Of a stretch of DNA of 40,409 nucleotides, positions 1-8,154 are shown piece by piece. The DNA is taken from NCBI GenBank assembly GCA_947627725.1, contig CANQXE010000021.1:1-40409 (forward strand), in the 5' to 3' direction. Positions within the stretch are counted from its first letter, which is position 1. Each line of letters starts with the position of its first letter. Made by a program: the position numbers and the translations under genes. This DNA is from an uncultured Clostridia bacterium. Lineage in GTDB: Bacteria; Bacillota; Clostridia; Oscillospirales; Acutalibacteraceae. The notes under the pieces were generated by a model. It searched no databases. It was not told the DNA's origin and worked only from the letters and a program-made list of their open reading frames with translations.

Positions 1-960
<960 letters not shown>

Positions 961-1031
961 AAATAGTCTTAACATAATAAATAGATGTTAAAATAACAAA
1001 GGATTTGCACAAGAGAAGGAGGTGGACAATC

Positions 1032-2054
1032 TTGACAGATAGAATAAAATGGATTGATACTGCCAAGGGTATTGGAATTTTATGTGTTTTACTTGGTCAT
1101 GTTAATTATCCGTATTTGCAGACTATTATATACACATTCCATATGCCGTTGTTTTTCTTTTTATCAGGATTTCTGTTTAGTGGTAATAAATATAATACAA
1201 CTGCCTTTATAAAAAATAAGATCAGAACATTAGTAGTACCATATTATTTTTGGGCTTTTTTCTATTTTATACCTATTGATATAATATTTCGTTTAATTAA
1301 TGATAAAAATATAGATTTTAGTTCGTATAAAGATTTCATAATAATGGGAAGAAAAGAAACAATTTGGTTTCTCGGCGCCATGTTTTGTGTTAGTATTATT
1401 ATGTACTTTTTGGCGAAATTTTTAAAAAATAATATATATTTTATATTATTTTTTTCTGCAATAATGTTTATAATATTTGCAGTTTACTACTATTTCGGTG
1501 GGAAAGCGCTTTGGTTCAATTTAGATGTTGCGTTTATGGCATTGCCGTTTTTTGCTTTAGGATATTATCTATCCATGAGAAGGCAAGTTTTAGAAAAAAT
1601 TAATAAAATAACCCCATTTTTATTCATTTGTTTGATATTTTTATTTTTATCAATTAATTTTATAGTTGGTTATTTGAATAAAAAAATATCTTCAGTTAAA
1701 GTTGATATGAGCCAGAATTCATATGGGAATTTAATTTTAATGTTTGTATCAGCAATAGCCGGCATTATAGTTGTCGTTTTGATATCTCAAAAAATTCATT
1801 TTAAATTTATTAGCTATCTGGGACAAAATTCAATTATTTATTTTATAATGCATCAAAAAATATATACTATTATTGCAAATTTCGTTTATCCTATTTTTCA
1901 TTTTAATGAAGGTGCAAATATCATTAATAACACTATCAGTTTATTTTTATTACCTGCAATTTCAATAATAATTATTACTTTTTTCAATTATATTTTTACA
2001 AACTCACGTTTGTGTATTTTTATAGGAAAAAATTATTTAAAAAAGAACAAATAA
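1032..2054 (+). CDS. Acyltransferase 3 family membrane protein (sugar O-acetyltransferase-like)
   Basis: This is an integral membrane acyltransferase of the OafA/Acyl_transf_3 type, probably O-acetylating a cell-surface sugar. It opens with IKWIDTAKGIGILCVLLGH, which holds the family's early His, and continues with YTFHMPLFFFLSGFLF and about ten hydrophobic segments over 340 residues. The TTG at 1032 is preferred because AAGGAGGTG lies at the right distance upstream; an in-frame extension to 1005 has no ribosome site. It follows the GT14 gene by about 70 bases, on the same strand and probably in the same transcript. The acceptor and acyl donor cannot be deduced. Confidence 0.85.
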   Translation: MTDRIKWIDTAKGIGILCVLLGHVNYPYLQTIIYTFHMPLFFFLSGFLFSGNKYNTTAFIKNKIRTLVVPYYFWAFFYFIPIDIIFRLINDKNIDFSSYKDFIIMGRKETIWFLGAMFCVSIIMYFLAKFLKNNIYFILFFSAIMFIIFAVYYYFGGKALWFNLDVAFMALPFFALGYYLSMRRQVLEKINKITPFLFICLIFLFLSINFIVGYLNKKISSVKVDMSQNSYGNLILMFVSAIAGIIVVVLISQKIHFKFISYLGQNSIIYFIMHQKIYTIIANFVYPIFHFNEGANIINNTISLFLLPAISIIIITFFNYIFTNSRLCIFIGKNYLKKNK

Positions 2055-2107
2055 TGTTTTAACTCATTATTGTATAGATATTAATGCGCTCATAAAGGAG
2101 ATCAGCT

Positions 2108-3202
2108 ATGAAAAGTAAAGGAATTATTAAAGAAAAAAGAAAACTATTTATATGTAATTCAGTGTATCATGTATTAGTGGCTGTTTGGATCAAATATTAC
2201 AAGTTTAAAAATTGTGATGTAGATATTATAATAACTAATCATATGAACGGGTATTATGCTATATCAAATAACTTGAAAAAAACCCACCTTTTTTTGAATG
2301 TTTTTCCTGTAAAATCTTTAGGTATTGATAAAAAACATCCACTTTTTAAAAACAAAATAATAAAAATATTTTCCAAAATAAATCCTTTTATTAAAATTTT
2401 AAAAAATATTATTAATATTGATTATGATGAATTTTTTATTGCTAATCCGGATCCATTTTCTGATTTACTATTTATTGCGTTAAATAATAAACATAAGTAT
2501 GACAGAATAAAACTTAACTTTTATGAAGATGGAGCATCATCATATAGTAAACTATTTGAACGCTTTTTTTCTTGTCAATATCCACATGAAAACAAAATGA
2601 AAAATATTTATAAAAATACTAATTGTTTTTATGTTTTTAATAAAGATGCAATGATGTGGGATCCCGGTTGCAAAATTGAGCAAATAGAACCTATTTCGTG
2701 TGAAAATGAATTTATCTCTATTGTCAACAAAATTTTCAGTTATGATAATATGACTGATTTATATGACAAAAAGTATATTTTTTTAGAAGAGTCATATTAT
2801 GCTGATTCAGGTTATATGGAGGATGTTGAACTTGTTGAAAAAATAGCGCAACTTGTGGGCAAAGAAAATATAATGGTTAAAATACATCCGCGAAATCCTG
2901 AAAACCGTTTTGAAAAGCTCGGTTATAAAACAAATAAGAATACTTCCATCCCATGGGAAGTTATATTAATAAATAATGATTTTAGTGATAAAGTTTTAAT
3001 TACAATTGCATCTTCAAGTATCATTAATTCTATGGCATTATTTAATAAGAAAATTGAAAGCTATTCTCTCATTGAATGTTTAAAAAAAATTCCGGGAGTC
3101 TTAAAAGGTGATTTAACTGATTGTATTTTAAATTTTTATAAAACTTATTCTGATAGTATACATATTTGTAAAGACATTAATGATATTGCAGAGGAGAAAT
3201 AA
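2108..3202 (+). CDS. Sialyltransferase-like / GT52-type glycosyltransferase
   Basis: The 364-residue protein has the sparse motifs of bacterial sialyl- and polysialyltransferases: an N-terminal strand KLFICNSVYHVLVA, a D/E-D-G-type motif (FYEDGASSY, about residue 140), an H-P motif (VKIHPRNPE, about residue 260) and a serine run (IASSSIINS, about residue 300). In GT52, GT38 and GT80 enzymes the D/E-D-G and H-P motifs bind the CMP-sugar and act in catalysis (family knowledge). The neighbouring CMP-sugar synthetase-like genes fit a CMP-keto-sugar donor. GGAG lies upstream of the ATG. The exact family and sugar are inferred from motifs only. Confidence 0.65.
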   Translation: MKSKGIIKEKRKLFICNSVYHVLVAVWIKYYKFKNCDVDIIITNHMNGYYAISNNLKKTHLFLNVFPVKSLGIDKKHPLFKNKIIKIFSKINPFIKILKNIINIDYDEFFIANPDPFSDLLFIALNNKHKYDRIKLNFYEDGASSYSKLFERFFSCQYPHENKMKNIYKNTNCFYVFNKDAMMWDPGCKIEQIEPISCENEFISIVNKIFSYDNMTDLYDKKYIFLEESYYADSGYMEDVELVEKIAQLVGKENIMVKIHPRNPENRFEKLGYKTNKNTSIPWEVILINNDFSDKVLITIASSSIINSMALFNKKIESYSLIECLKKIPGVLKGDLTDCILNFYKTYSDSIHICKDINDIAEEK

Positions 3203-3205
3203 ATT

Positions 3206-4123
3206 ATGAAATATTTAATTACTGGCGCAGCGGGATTTATTGGTTCTGCCGTGGCTGCAAAACTTATTGATATGGGTCATGAGTGTGTTACAATTGATAA
3301 TTTAAGTACGGGTACAAAGGATAACATTCCTGAAAATTGCTCTTTTATTGAAGGCAATACGTATGATCTTCAGATTATCAATCAACTTAAGGATGTACAT
3401 TTTGATGCAATTATACATATTGCAGGACAAAGTTCCGGAGAGGTAAGTTTTGATGATCCAATATATGATATTAAAACAAATACTGACTCGACTATTATGT
3501 TATTAAAATATGCGGTTAAAACCGGTTGCAAAAAATTTATATATGCAAGCTCAATGTCAGTATATGGTGATCATAACCCACCATTAGTAGACGAAACTAC
3601 TGACACATTCCCAAAAAGTTTTTATGCTGTCGGTAAGTTAGCAAGTGAAAACTATATGCGGATTTATTCAGATTATGGTATTGCATGTACCGCACTTCGA
3701 TTTTTTAATGTTTATGGCATAGGGCAAAATATGGAAAATTTGCGTCAGGGTATGGCAAGCATATTTTTAGCACAAGCAATAAAAAACAAGCATATTGTTG
3801 TAAAAGGAAGTAAGGAACGTTTTAGAGACTTTGTGTATATAGATGATGTTGTAGATTCTGTATTAGCATCACTGACAAGAGAAAGTGGTTTTGAAATTTT
3901 TAATGTATGTACACAAAAGCCGCAAACGGTTGAAAATGTTATCAAAACAATACAGAATAATTTAGATTATCCTGTATCTGTAGAATATATTGGGGGCACA
4001 CCCGGTGATCAATTTGGTATATATGGGGATTATTCCAAAATAAATAACAAATTGGGTTGGAAACCAAGTGTGAATTTTGAAGATGGTATGAAAACCATGA
4101 TTGAATGGGCTAAAAATAAATAA
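3206..4123 (+). CDS. NAD-dependent sugar epimerase/dehydratase (GalE-like SDR)
   Basis: This is an extended SDR enzyme acting on a nucleotide sugar, most like UDP-glucose or UDP-GlcNAc 4-epimerases. It shows an N-terminal Rossmann motif GAAGFIGS, a catalytic YASSMSVYG serine region, YAVGKLASE (the Tyr-x-x-x-Lys pair), and RFRDFVYIDD followed by the usual C-terminal FNVCT and LGWKPS motifs. At 305 residues it is full length. Only 3 bases separate it from the preceding gene and about 20 from the next, so it belongs to the same operon. Substrate stereochemistry cannot be read from sequence. Confidence 0.85.
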   Translation: MKYLITGAAGFIGSAVAAKLIDMGHECVTIDNLSTGTKDNIPENCSFIEGNTYDLQIINQLKDVHFDAIIHIAGQSSGEVSFDDPIYDIKTNTDSTIMLLKYAVKTGCKKFIYASSMSVYGDHNPPLVDETTDTFPKSFYAVGKLASENYMRIYSDYGIACTALRFFNVYGIGQNMENLRQGMASIFLAQAIKNKHIVVKGSKERFRDFVYIDDVVDSVLASLTRESGFEIFNVCTQKPQTVENVIKTIQNNLDYPVSVEYIGGTPGDQFGIYGDYSKINNKLGWKPSVNFEDGMKTMIEWAKNK

Positions 4124-4144
4124 GCATAGCAAGGAGGAATATTG

Positions 4145-4960
4145 GTGAAAACATACGCTTTATTAACCGGACGCGGTAATAATTCTTTAAAAGATAAAAA
4201 TATTTTGGATTGTCTTGGACACCCTGTTCTGTATTATCCTGCACAATCTGCAAGATACGCAAAAACTGTTGATAAACTGTTTTGCAGCAGTGATGATGAA
4301 AAAATTCTTCAGGAAGCTGAGCGACTCAATCATATTCCAATCAAGCGACCGCCGGAACTTGCTCTTCCTACGAGTCAGCATGCTGATTGCATATTTCATG
4401 CGTTAAATGTTATTTGTGAGCATAATGACATTCCCGATATTCTTGTTGTTACATTGGCAAATAATGTTACAATAAAACCGCAATGGATTGACGATTGTGT
4501 TAATATGATGAAAAACGATATGAGTCTAAGCGCAGTGGTTCCTGTTTATGAAGATAATGACCATCATCCATACAGAGCAAAAAGAGTTGATGAAAATAAT
4601 CGTCTGCAAATGTTTGCGCACGATACAACAAAAGAGATTTCTACTAATCGTCAGGATTTGCCAAAATGTTATTTCCTTTCACATAATTTTTGGGTTTTAA
4701 ATGTGGACAAGCTGTTTAAAAGTAATGGAAAGGGACAGCAACCGTGGTCTTTTATGGGTGATAATATTGGATATTATGTTATCGATGAGTCAATAGATAT
4801 CCATACAAAGACAGATTTACTTTTAGCAGAATTATGGATTAAGAATAACAATATAGACCTCGAAATTTGCGGGGGGGGGGGTACTAAGTACCTAGTTTAT
4901 TACCTTAATATAATTTTTTATTTTACTTGTCAAATTGCCTCTTTTTCGGAGGTGATGTGA
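4145..4960 (+). CDS. CMP-sugar synthetase-like cytidylyltransferase with a 3' poly-G tract
   Basis: This is a NeuA-like nucleotidyltransferase expected to activate a keto-sugar acid with CTP. The N terminus is LLTGRGNNSLKDKNI, a variant of the family's RxGSKxLxxKN loop. VVTLANNVTIKP and a C-terminal IDIHTKTDLLLAE match the family. The normal end is near residue 240 (DLEI). There a G11 run begins, and the sequenced frame continues for about 28 residues to a TGA one base before the next gene. The GTG at 4145 suits the AAGGAGG at 4130; a TTG at 4142 is possible. In the other two G-tract phases the protein ends within a few codons of the tract, so the core is always complete. Confidence 0.75.
   Translation: MKTYALLTGRGNNSLKDKNILDCLGHPVLYYPAQSARYAKTVDKLFCSSDDEKILQEAERLNHIPIKRPPELALPTSQHADCIFHALNVICEHNDIPDILVVTLANNVTIKPQWIDDCVNMMKNDMSLSAVVPVYEDNDHHPYRAKRVDENNRLQMFAHDTTKEISTNRQDLPKCYFLSHNFWVLNVDKLFKSNGKGQQPWSFMGDNIGYYVIDESIDIHTKTDLLLAELWIKNNNIDLEICGGGGTKYLVYYLNIIFYFTCQIASFSEVM
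4856..4885 (+). repeat. G11 homopolymer with conserved flanks, possible phase-variable tract
   Basis: Eleven G residues lie at 4871-4881 at the end of the first cytidylyltransferase gene. The preceding bases GACCTCGAAATTTGC and the following TACT closely match the flanks of the G14 tract at 6401. With G11 (in-frame) translation continues to 4960 beside the ATG of the next gene. With one G fewer it stops after Val-Leu-Ser-Thr; with one more it stops after a Tyr. Runs of this length are prone to replication slippage. Switching of downstream translation is inferred. Confidence 0.88.
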
Positions 4961-4961
4961 G

Positions 4962-5630
4962 ATGAAAGTTGTTGCAGTTGTGCCTATGAAATTAAATAAT
5001 TCTAGGCTACCACAGAAAAATACAAAACCGTTCACCAATGGCAAACCTTTGTGTTATTATATACTTAATACACTTCTTAGTATAAATGTAATTGATGATG
5101 TTTATGTTTATTGCAGCAATGAAAAGATTAAAGGTTATATACCTGAAGGTGTAAAATTTTTAAAAAGAAGCAAAAATCTTGATAAAGATACAACAAAAAT
5201 GAATGAGGTTCTGAAAGCGTTTGCCGAGAATATCAAATCAGATATTTATGTTATGACGCACACTACGGCACCGTTCATATCAAAAGAAAGTATTGAAAAA
5301 GGTCTTAACGCTGTGAAAAATGGAGGGTATGATTCATCTTTTGCTGCAAAAAAGCTTCAGGATTTCTTATGGAAAGATGGCAAACCTTTCAACTATTCTC
5401 TTGATGATATACCGAGAACACAAGATTTACCACCTTTGTATGAAGAAACAAGCGGATTTTATATTTATAAATCTAACGTAATAAATGAGTTTGGCAGAAG
5501 AATAGGGGAAAGTCCTTATATTGTTGAAGTAAATGAAATAGAAGCAATTGATATTGACGAAAAAGAAGATTTTGATATAGCTAATGCTATCTACAATCAT
5601 ATATATTTTGGAGGTAGCAATAATGAATAA
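4962..5630 (+). CDS. CMP-sugar synthetase-like cytidylyltransferase (NeuA-like)
   Basis: This full-length 222-residue acylneuraminate-cytidylyltransferase-type protein should transfer CMP to a keto-sugar acid. It has the N-terminal CTP-binding strand VVAVVPMKLNNSRLPQKNTK, with the Arg and Lys of the family loop, MTHTTAPFISKES, FLWKDGKPFNY, ETSGFYIYK and a C-terminal EAIDIDEKEDF, where Asp residues bind metal. The start ATG follows GGAGGTGAT and lies one base after the preceding stop. Translation could therefore be coupled to readthrough of the upstream G11 tract. Its 3' end overlaps the aldolase start by 8 bases. Confidence 0.82.
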   Translation: MKVVAVVPMKLNNSRLPQKNTKPFTNGKPLCYYILNTLLSINVIDDVYVYCSNEKIKGYIPEGVKFLKRSKNLDKDTTKMNEVLKAFAENIKSDIYVMTHTTAPFISKESIEKGLNAVKNGGYDSSFAAKKLQDFLWKDGKPFNYSLDDIPRTQDLPPLYEETSGFYIYKSNVINEFGRRIGESPYIVEVNEIEAIDIDEKEDFDIANAIYNHIYFGGSNNE

Positions 5631-6465
5631 TATGATCAAGTCTTTTAGGGATAAAATATTAAACGGAAAATATGTTTATGGTCCGTTTATGAAGACATCG
5701 GATCCTATGTTTATAGAAGCTGCCGGATTAGCGGGATTTGACTTTGTAATACTCGATACAGAACATGGTCCAGTATCAATTGAAAGTCAGCAGAATAATA
5801 TACGAGCCGCTGAAGCAAGAGGTCTTGTTCCTGTAATACGGCTTAAAGATCATGCTGAAAACACAATAGGACAGGCGCTTGACATAGGAGCTTCCGGAGT
5901 TCAGGTCCCGCAGATTTCGACTGCTGAAGAAGCAAAAAGAGTAGTCAAATTTGCCAAGTTCTATCCTTATGGTTCCAGAGGGGTATGCCGATTTGTACGT
6001 GCTGCGGAGTATTCAGCAATGGACAGATTTGATTATTTTGAGAGTTCAAAAGATATTTTGATTATTTTACAGTTAGAGGGCGTTGATGCAATTAATAATC
6101 TTGAAAGTATTCTTGAAGTTGACGGTATTGATATTTTATTTATCGGTCCATATGATCTTTCACAATCATTGGGTATACCGGGTCAGGTAAATAGTCCTCT
6201 TGTTGTTGAGTCAATGTGTAAAATTGTTGATAAAGCTAAAAAGAAAAACAAAGTTATAGGTGTTTTTGTTGATACACCTGAGGATTTAAAAATCTGGAGA
6301 AATATGGGAATTCAATATCTTAGTTATTCTGTTGATATTGGAATATTTATGGAAGGATGCAAAACGATTATGAAAAATATAAAAGATCTTGAAATTTCGC
6401 GGGGGGGGGGGGGGTACTCCTATAAGGCAGTAACTCTCACCGCTGTTAGAAAGGCGGTGGCGTGA
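5623..6465 (+). CDS. HpcH/HpaI-family aldolase with a 3' poly-G tract
   Basis: This is a class II pyruvate aldolase of the HpcH/HpaI (4-hydroxy-2-oxoheptanedioate aldolase/citrate lyase beta) superfamily. Motifs are FVILDTEHGPVS, VPVIRLKDH, GVQVPQISTAEEA, an LQLEG metal-binding Glu and LFIGPYDLSQSLG. The family joins pyruvate to aldehydes or cleaves the product, giving 2-keto-3-deoxy acids. Beside CMP-sugar synthetases it may make or break a keto-sugar precursor (inference). The ATG at 5623 follows GGAGGTAG; an in-frame ATG at 5584 lies inside the upstream gene. The usual end is near DLEI (about residue 258). A G14 run then extends the frame by about 22 residues so that the TGA overlaps the next ATG. 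Confidence 0.82.
   Translation: MNNMIKSFRDKILNGKYVYGPFMKTSDPMFIEAAGLAGFDFVILDTEHGPVSIESQQNNIRAAEARGLVPVIRLKDHAENTIGQALDIGASGVQVPQISTAEEAKRVVKFAKFYPYGSRGVCRFVRAAEYSAMDRFDYFESSKDILIILQLEGVDAINNLESILEVDGIDILFIGPYDLSQSLGIPGQVNSPLVVESMCKIVDKAKKKNKVIGVFVDTPEDLKIWRNMGIQYLSYSVDIGIFMEGCKTIMKNIKDLEISRGGGGYSYKAVTLTAVRKAVA
6385..6418 (+). repeat. G14 homopolymer with conserved flanks, possible phase-variable tract
   Basis: Fourteen G residues lie at 6401-6414, preceded by GATCTTGAAATTTCGC and followed by TACT, almost the same setting as the G11 tract at 4871. In the G14 phase the aldolase frame continues to a TGA that overlaps the next ATG as TGATG. Loss of one G stops the frame after about nine more codons; gain of one stops it after about three. 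The aldolase core is unaffected in every phase, so the likeliest effect of slippage is on downstream translation (inference). Confidence 0.9.
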
Positions 6466-6980
6466 TGAGTATTACTGCAGTAATACCTGTACGAGAAGGA
6501 AGCCGTAGGCTTAAGAACAAAAATATAGCTCCATTTGCCGGAACGAATCTTTTAATCAATAAAATAAACCAGCTTAAACAGGTTGAAGAAATTGCAAATA
6601 TCGTTGTTTCATCCGATTCACAATTAATGCTAGCAATGGGACACTCTCAGGGTGTTATGATTCACAAGCGTGCACCAAAATTTTGTGATGAAAAAAGCAA
6701 AACTTTTGGAGAAGTGGTTGCGCATATTTGTGAGAATGTTCCGGGTGATGATATACTCTGGGCAACCTGTACAGCGCCATTGGTTTTTCCTAAGCACTAC
6801 AGAGAAGCAATAAAGCTTTATTATAAGGCGCTTGACAATGGGTATGATTCGCTAATTTCAATGGAGAAATTTAAACGCTATCTTTGGGACGATGACGGAC
6901 TTGATCTTGCCTGCGCGAGGGCGTGGCTTGATATGGACGAATCAGTATCTCAAATCGACCCATATTGTGTGAATTTATAA
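6465..6980 (+). CDS. Truncated CMP-sugar synthetase-like cytidylyltransferase
   Basis: The N-terminal two thirds of a NeuA-like enzyme are clear: ITAVIPVREGSRRLKNKNI (CTP-binding loop), VVSSDSQLM, WATCTAPLVFP and ISMEKFKRYLWDDDG. In complete homologues this is followed by a KPLNY-type segment, a catalytic C-terminal region and a metal-binding ID-T motif, for about 220-230 residues. Here the sequence turns into an unrelated 26-residue tail and stops at 172 residues. It is probably a degraded or recombined gene, although a shortened active form cannot be excluded. The ATG at 6465 overlaps the preceding TGA and is preferred to the GTG at 6462. Confidence 0.72.
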   Translation: MSITAVIPVREGSRRLKNKNIAPFAGTNLLINKINQLKQVEEIANIVVSSDSQLMLAMGHSQGVMIHKRAPKFCDEKSKTFGEVVAHICENVPGDDILWATCTAPLVFPKHYREAIKLYYKALDNGYDSLISMEKFKRYLWDDDGLDLACARAWLDMDESVSQIDPYCVNL

Positions 6981-7048
6981 GATGGTTATTAATCATTACC
7001 TAGAATTTGAAAGTATATAATTTGATTTAAATTGATTTGGAGTGTACT

Positions 7049-7738
7049 ATGTTAAATAAATTAATTAACTGGTGGAAATATTCAAATATTTTACGATTTA
7101 TCAGTAATATAGAAAATTACTTTTTTAGAAAAAAACTAAATAATACAAATTTTACAATTTTAACGCCTAATTATATGGCTGGGCTTATTTATCATCGGCT
7201 TGGAGAAAGATTTAATTCTCCGACTATTGATTTATCCTTAAATACGGATGATTTTTGTTCTTTTTTGGAAAATTTTGAATACTATTTATCTAAAGACATT
7301 ATTGAATATACAGAAAAAGATGATTTGATAGATGTGCCGATTGGAATAATAAAAGGCGTAGGAAAAATTCCGGATATAAGAATTAACTTTGTTCATTATA
7401 AAACCTTTGAACAGGGACGAAAGAAATGGAATGAAAGAAAAAAGAGAATTAATCGTGAAAATTTATATGTTATAATGTGTGATATAGATAATATCTATGA
7501 ACAGGATTGTAATAAGGTTGGATATATATGCGAAAAAGATTTAGAAAAGTTCGAAAATTTCAAATGTAATAACAAAGCTTTACTAACGCGAAATCCAAAC
7601 AATCATAAATCATACGCTTATTATATAAAACCTCTGTATAATAAAAAATATCCTCTTGTTTATATGAATAGAGATATTATTGGTTTAAATGGATTTGAAA
7701 AAAAATTTGATTTTGTCTCATTTTTGAATAAAAAGTAG
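7049..7738 (+). CDS. DUF1919-type exopolysaccharide biosynthesis protein
   Basis: The 229-residue protein resembles the DUF1919 family found in polysaccharide clusters. Recognisable parts are FTILTPNYMAGLIYHRLG near the N terminus, SPTIDLSLNTDDFCSFLENF, PIGII and a Lys-rich FEQGRKKWNERKKRIN block. The family's reaction is not established; it is often near capsule or exopolysaccharide transferases. The ATG at 7049 follows GGAG. The gene is very AT-rich, lies about 70 bases after the truncated cytidylyltransferase and is the last gene before a strong hairpin, so it probably ends the glycan operon. Confidence 0.7.
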   Translation: MLNKLINWWKYSNILRFISNIENYFFRKKLNNTNFTILTPNYMAGLIYHRLGERFNSPTIDLSLNTDDFCSFLENFEYYLSKDIIEYTEKDDLIDVPIGIIKGVGKIPDIRINFVHYKTFEQGRKKWNERKKRINRENLYVIMCDIDNIYEQDCNKVGYICEKDLEKFENFKCNNKALLTRNPNNHKSYAYYIKPLYNKKYPLVYMNRDIIGLNGFEKKFDFVSFLNKK

Positions 7739-7829
7739 TTTTAGAAATATAGCAGTGAAAATTGCTTAACTCTGTATTTAAAAAAATAGTTAAACAAATT
7801 ACAACTGAACGCAATTTATAATAATACAG

Positions 7830-7882
7830 ATATCATACTGATGTTAATTGACAATTATACATTAGTATGATATTATTTTTTT
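7830..7882 (+). terminator. Hairpin plus T-run after the glycan cluster
   Basis: A 10-bp perfect stem pairs ATATCATACT (7830-7839) with AGTATGATAT (7864-7873), with further pairing inside, and is followed by TATTTTTTT. It has the form of an intrinsic terminator for the glycan operon. The same bases contain the glmS promoter, so the inverted repeat might also be an operator. Confidence 0.7.
7848..7876 (+). promoter_or_regulatory. Sigma-A type promoter for glmS
   Basis: TTGACA at 7848-7853 and TATTAT at 7871-7876 are separated by 17 bases, close to consensus. Transcription would start about 60 bases before the ribozyme cleavage site. The promoter sits inside the inverted repeat at 7830-7873. 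Confidence 0.72.
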
Positions 7883-7937
7883 GGCGGTAATACTGCCTTG
7901 TACCTTGACAATTTAATGCGTGATAAGGCATATTTTT

Positions 7938-8095
7938 TCTTCATAGCGCCTGCTCCTGCCTTTTGCAGGAGGACGAGGAAAAGAGTTATCGAATTTTCGG
8001 CGGATGCTCTTTCGTATCTCCTTCGGTGCGTGATGAAAAGACAAAAGCAGACGGTAACGTTTGTTACAAAAACTTTTCAGCGAAGGTATTATTTT
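7938..8095 (+). ncRNA. glmS ribozyme: glmS ribozyme (GlcN6P-activated self-cleaving riboswitch)
   Basis: The leader matches the glmS ribozyme. CATAGCGCCTGCTCCTGCC contains the A|GCGCC cleavage site (between 7945 and 7946). The conserved core follows: GACGAGG, TTATCGAATTTTCGGCGGAT and GCTC. After that comes a P3/P3.1-type region ending in CTTTTCAGCGAAGG. In Firmicutes glucosamine-6-phosphate acts as cofactor, the RNA cleaves itself and the downstream mRNA is degraded, giving feedback on glmS (established knowledge). It ends about 60 bases before the glmS ATG. The precise 3' limit is approximate. Confidence 0.95.
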
Positions 8096-8154
8096 TAATT
8101 TTAAGTCATATGATAATTATATTAATGGCTAATTTATATGAATGGAGAAAAATT

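Noticed and set aside
7898-8154. Open frames upstream of glmS as coding sequence or a GlmS N-terminal extension
   Set aside because: They run through the glmS ribozyme, and GlmS needs the Cys after the ATG at 8155 at its N terminus.
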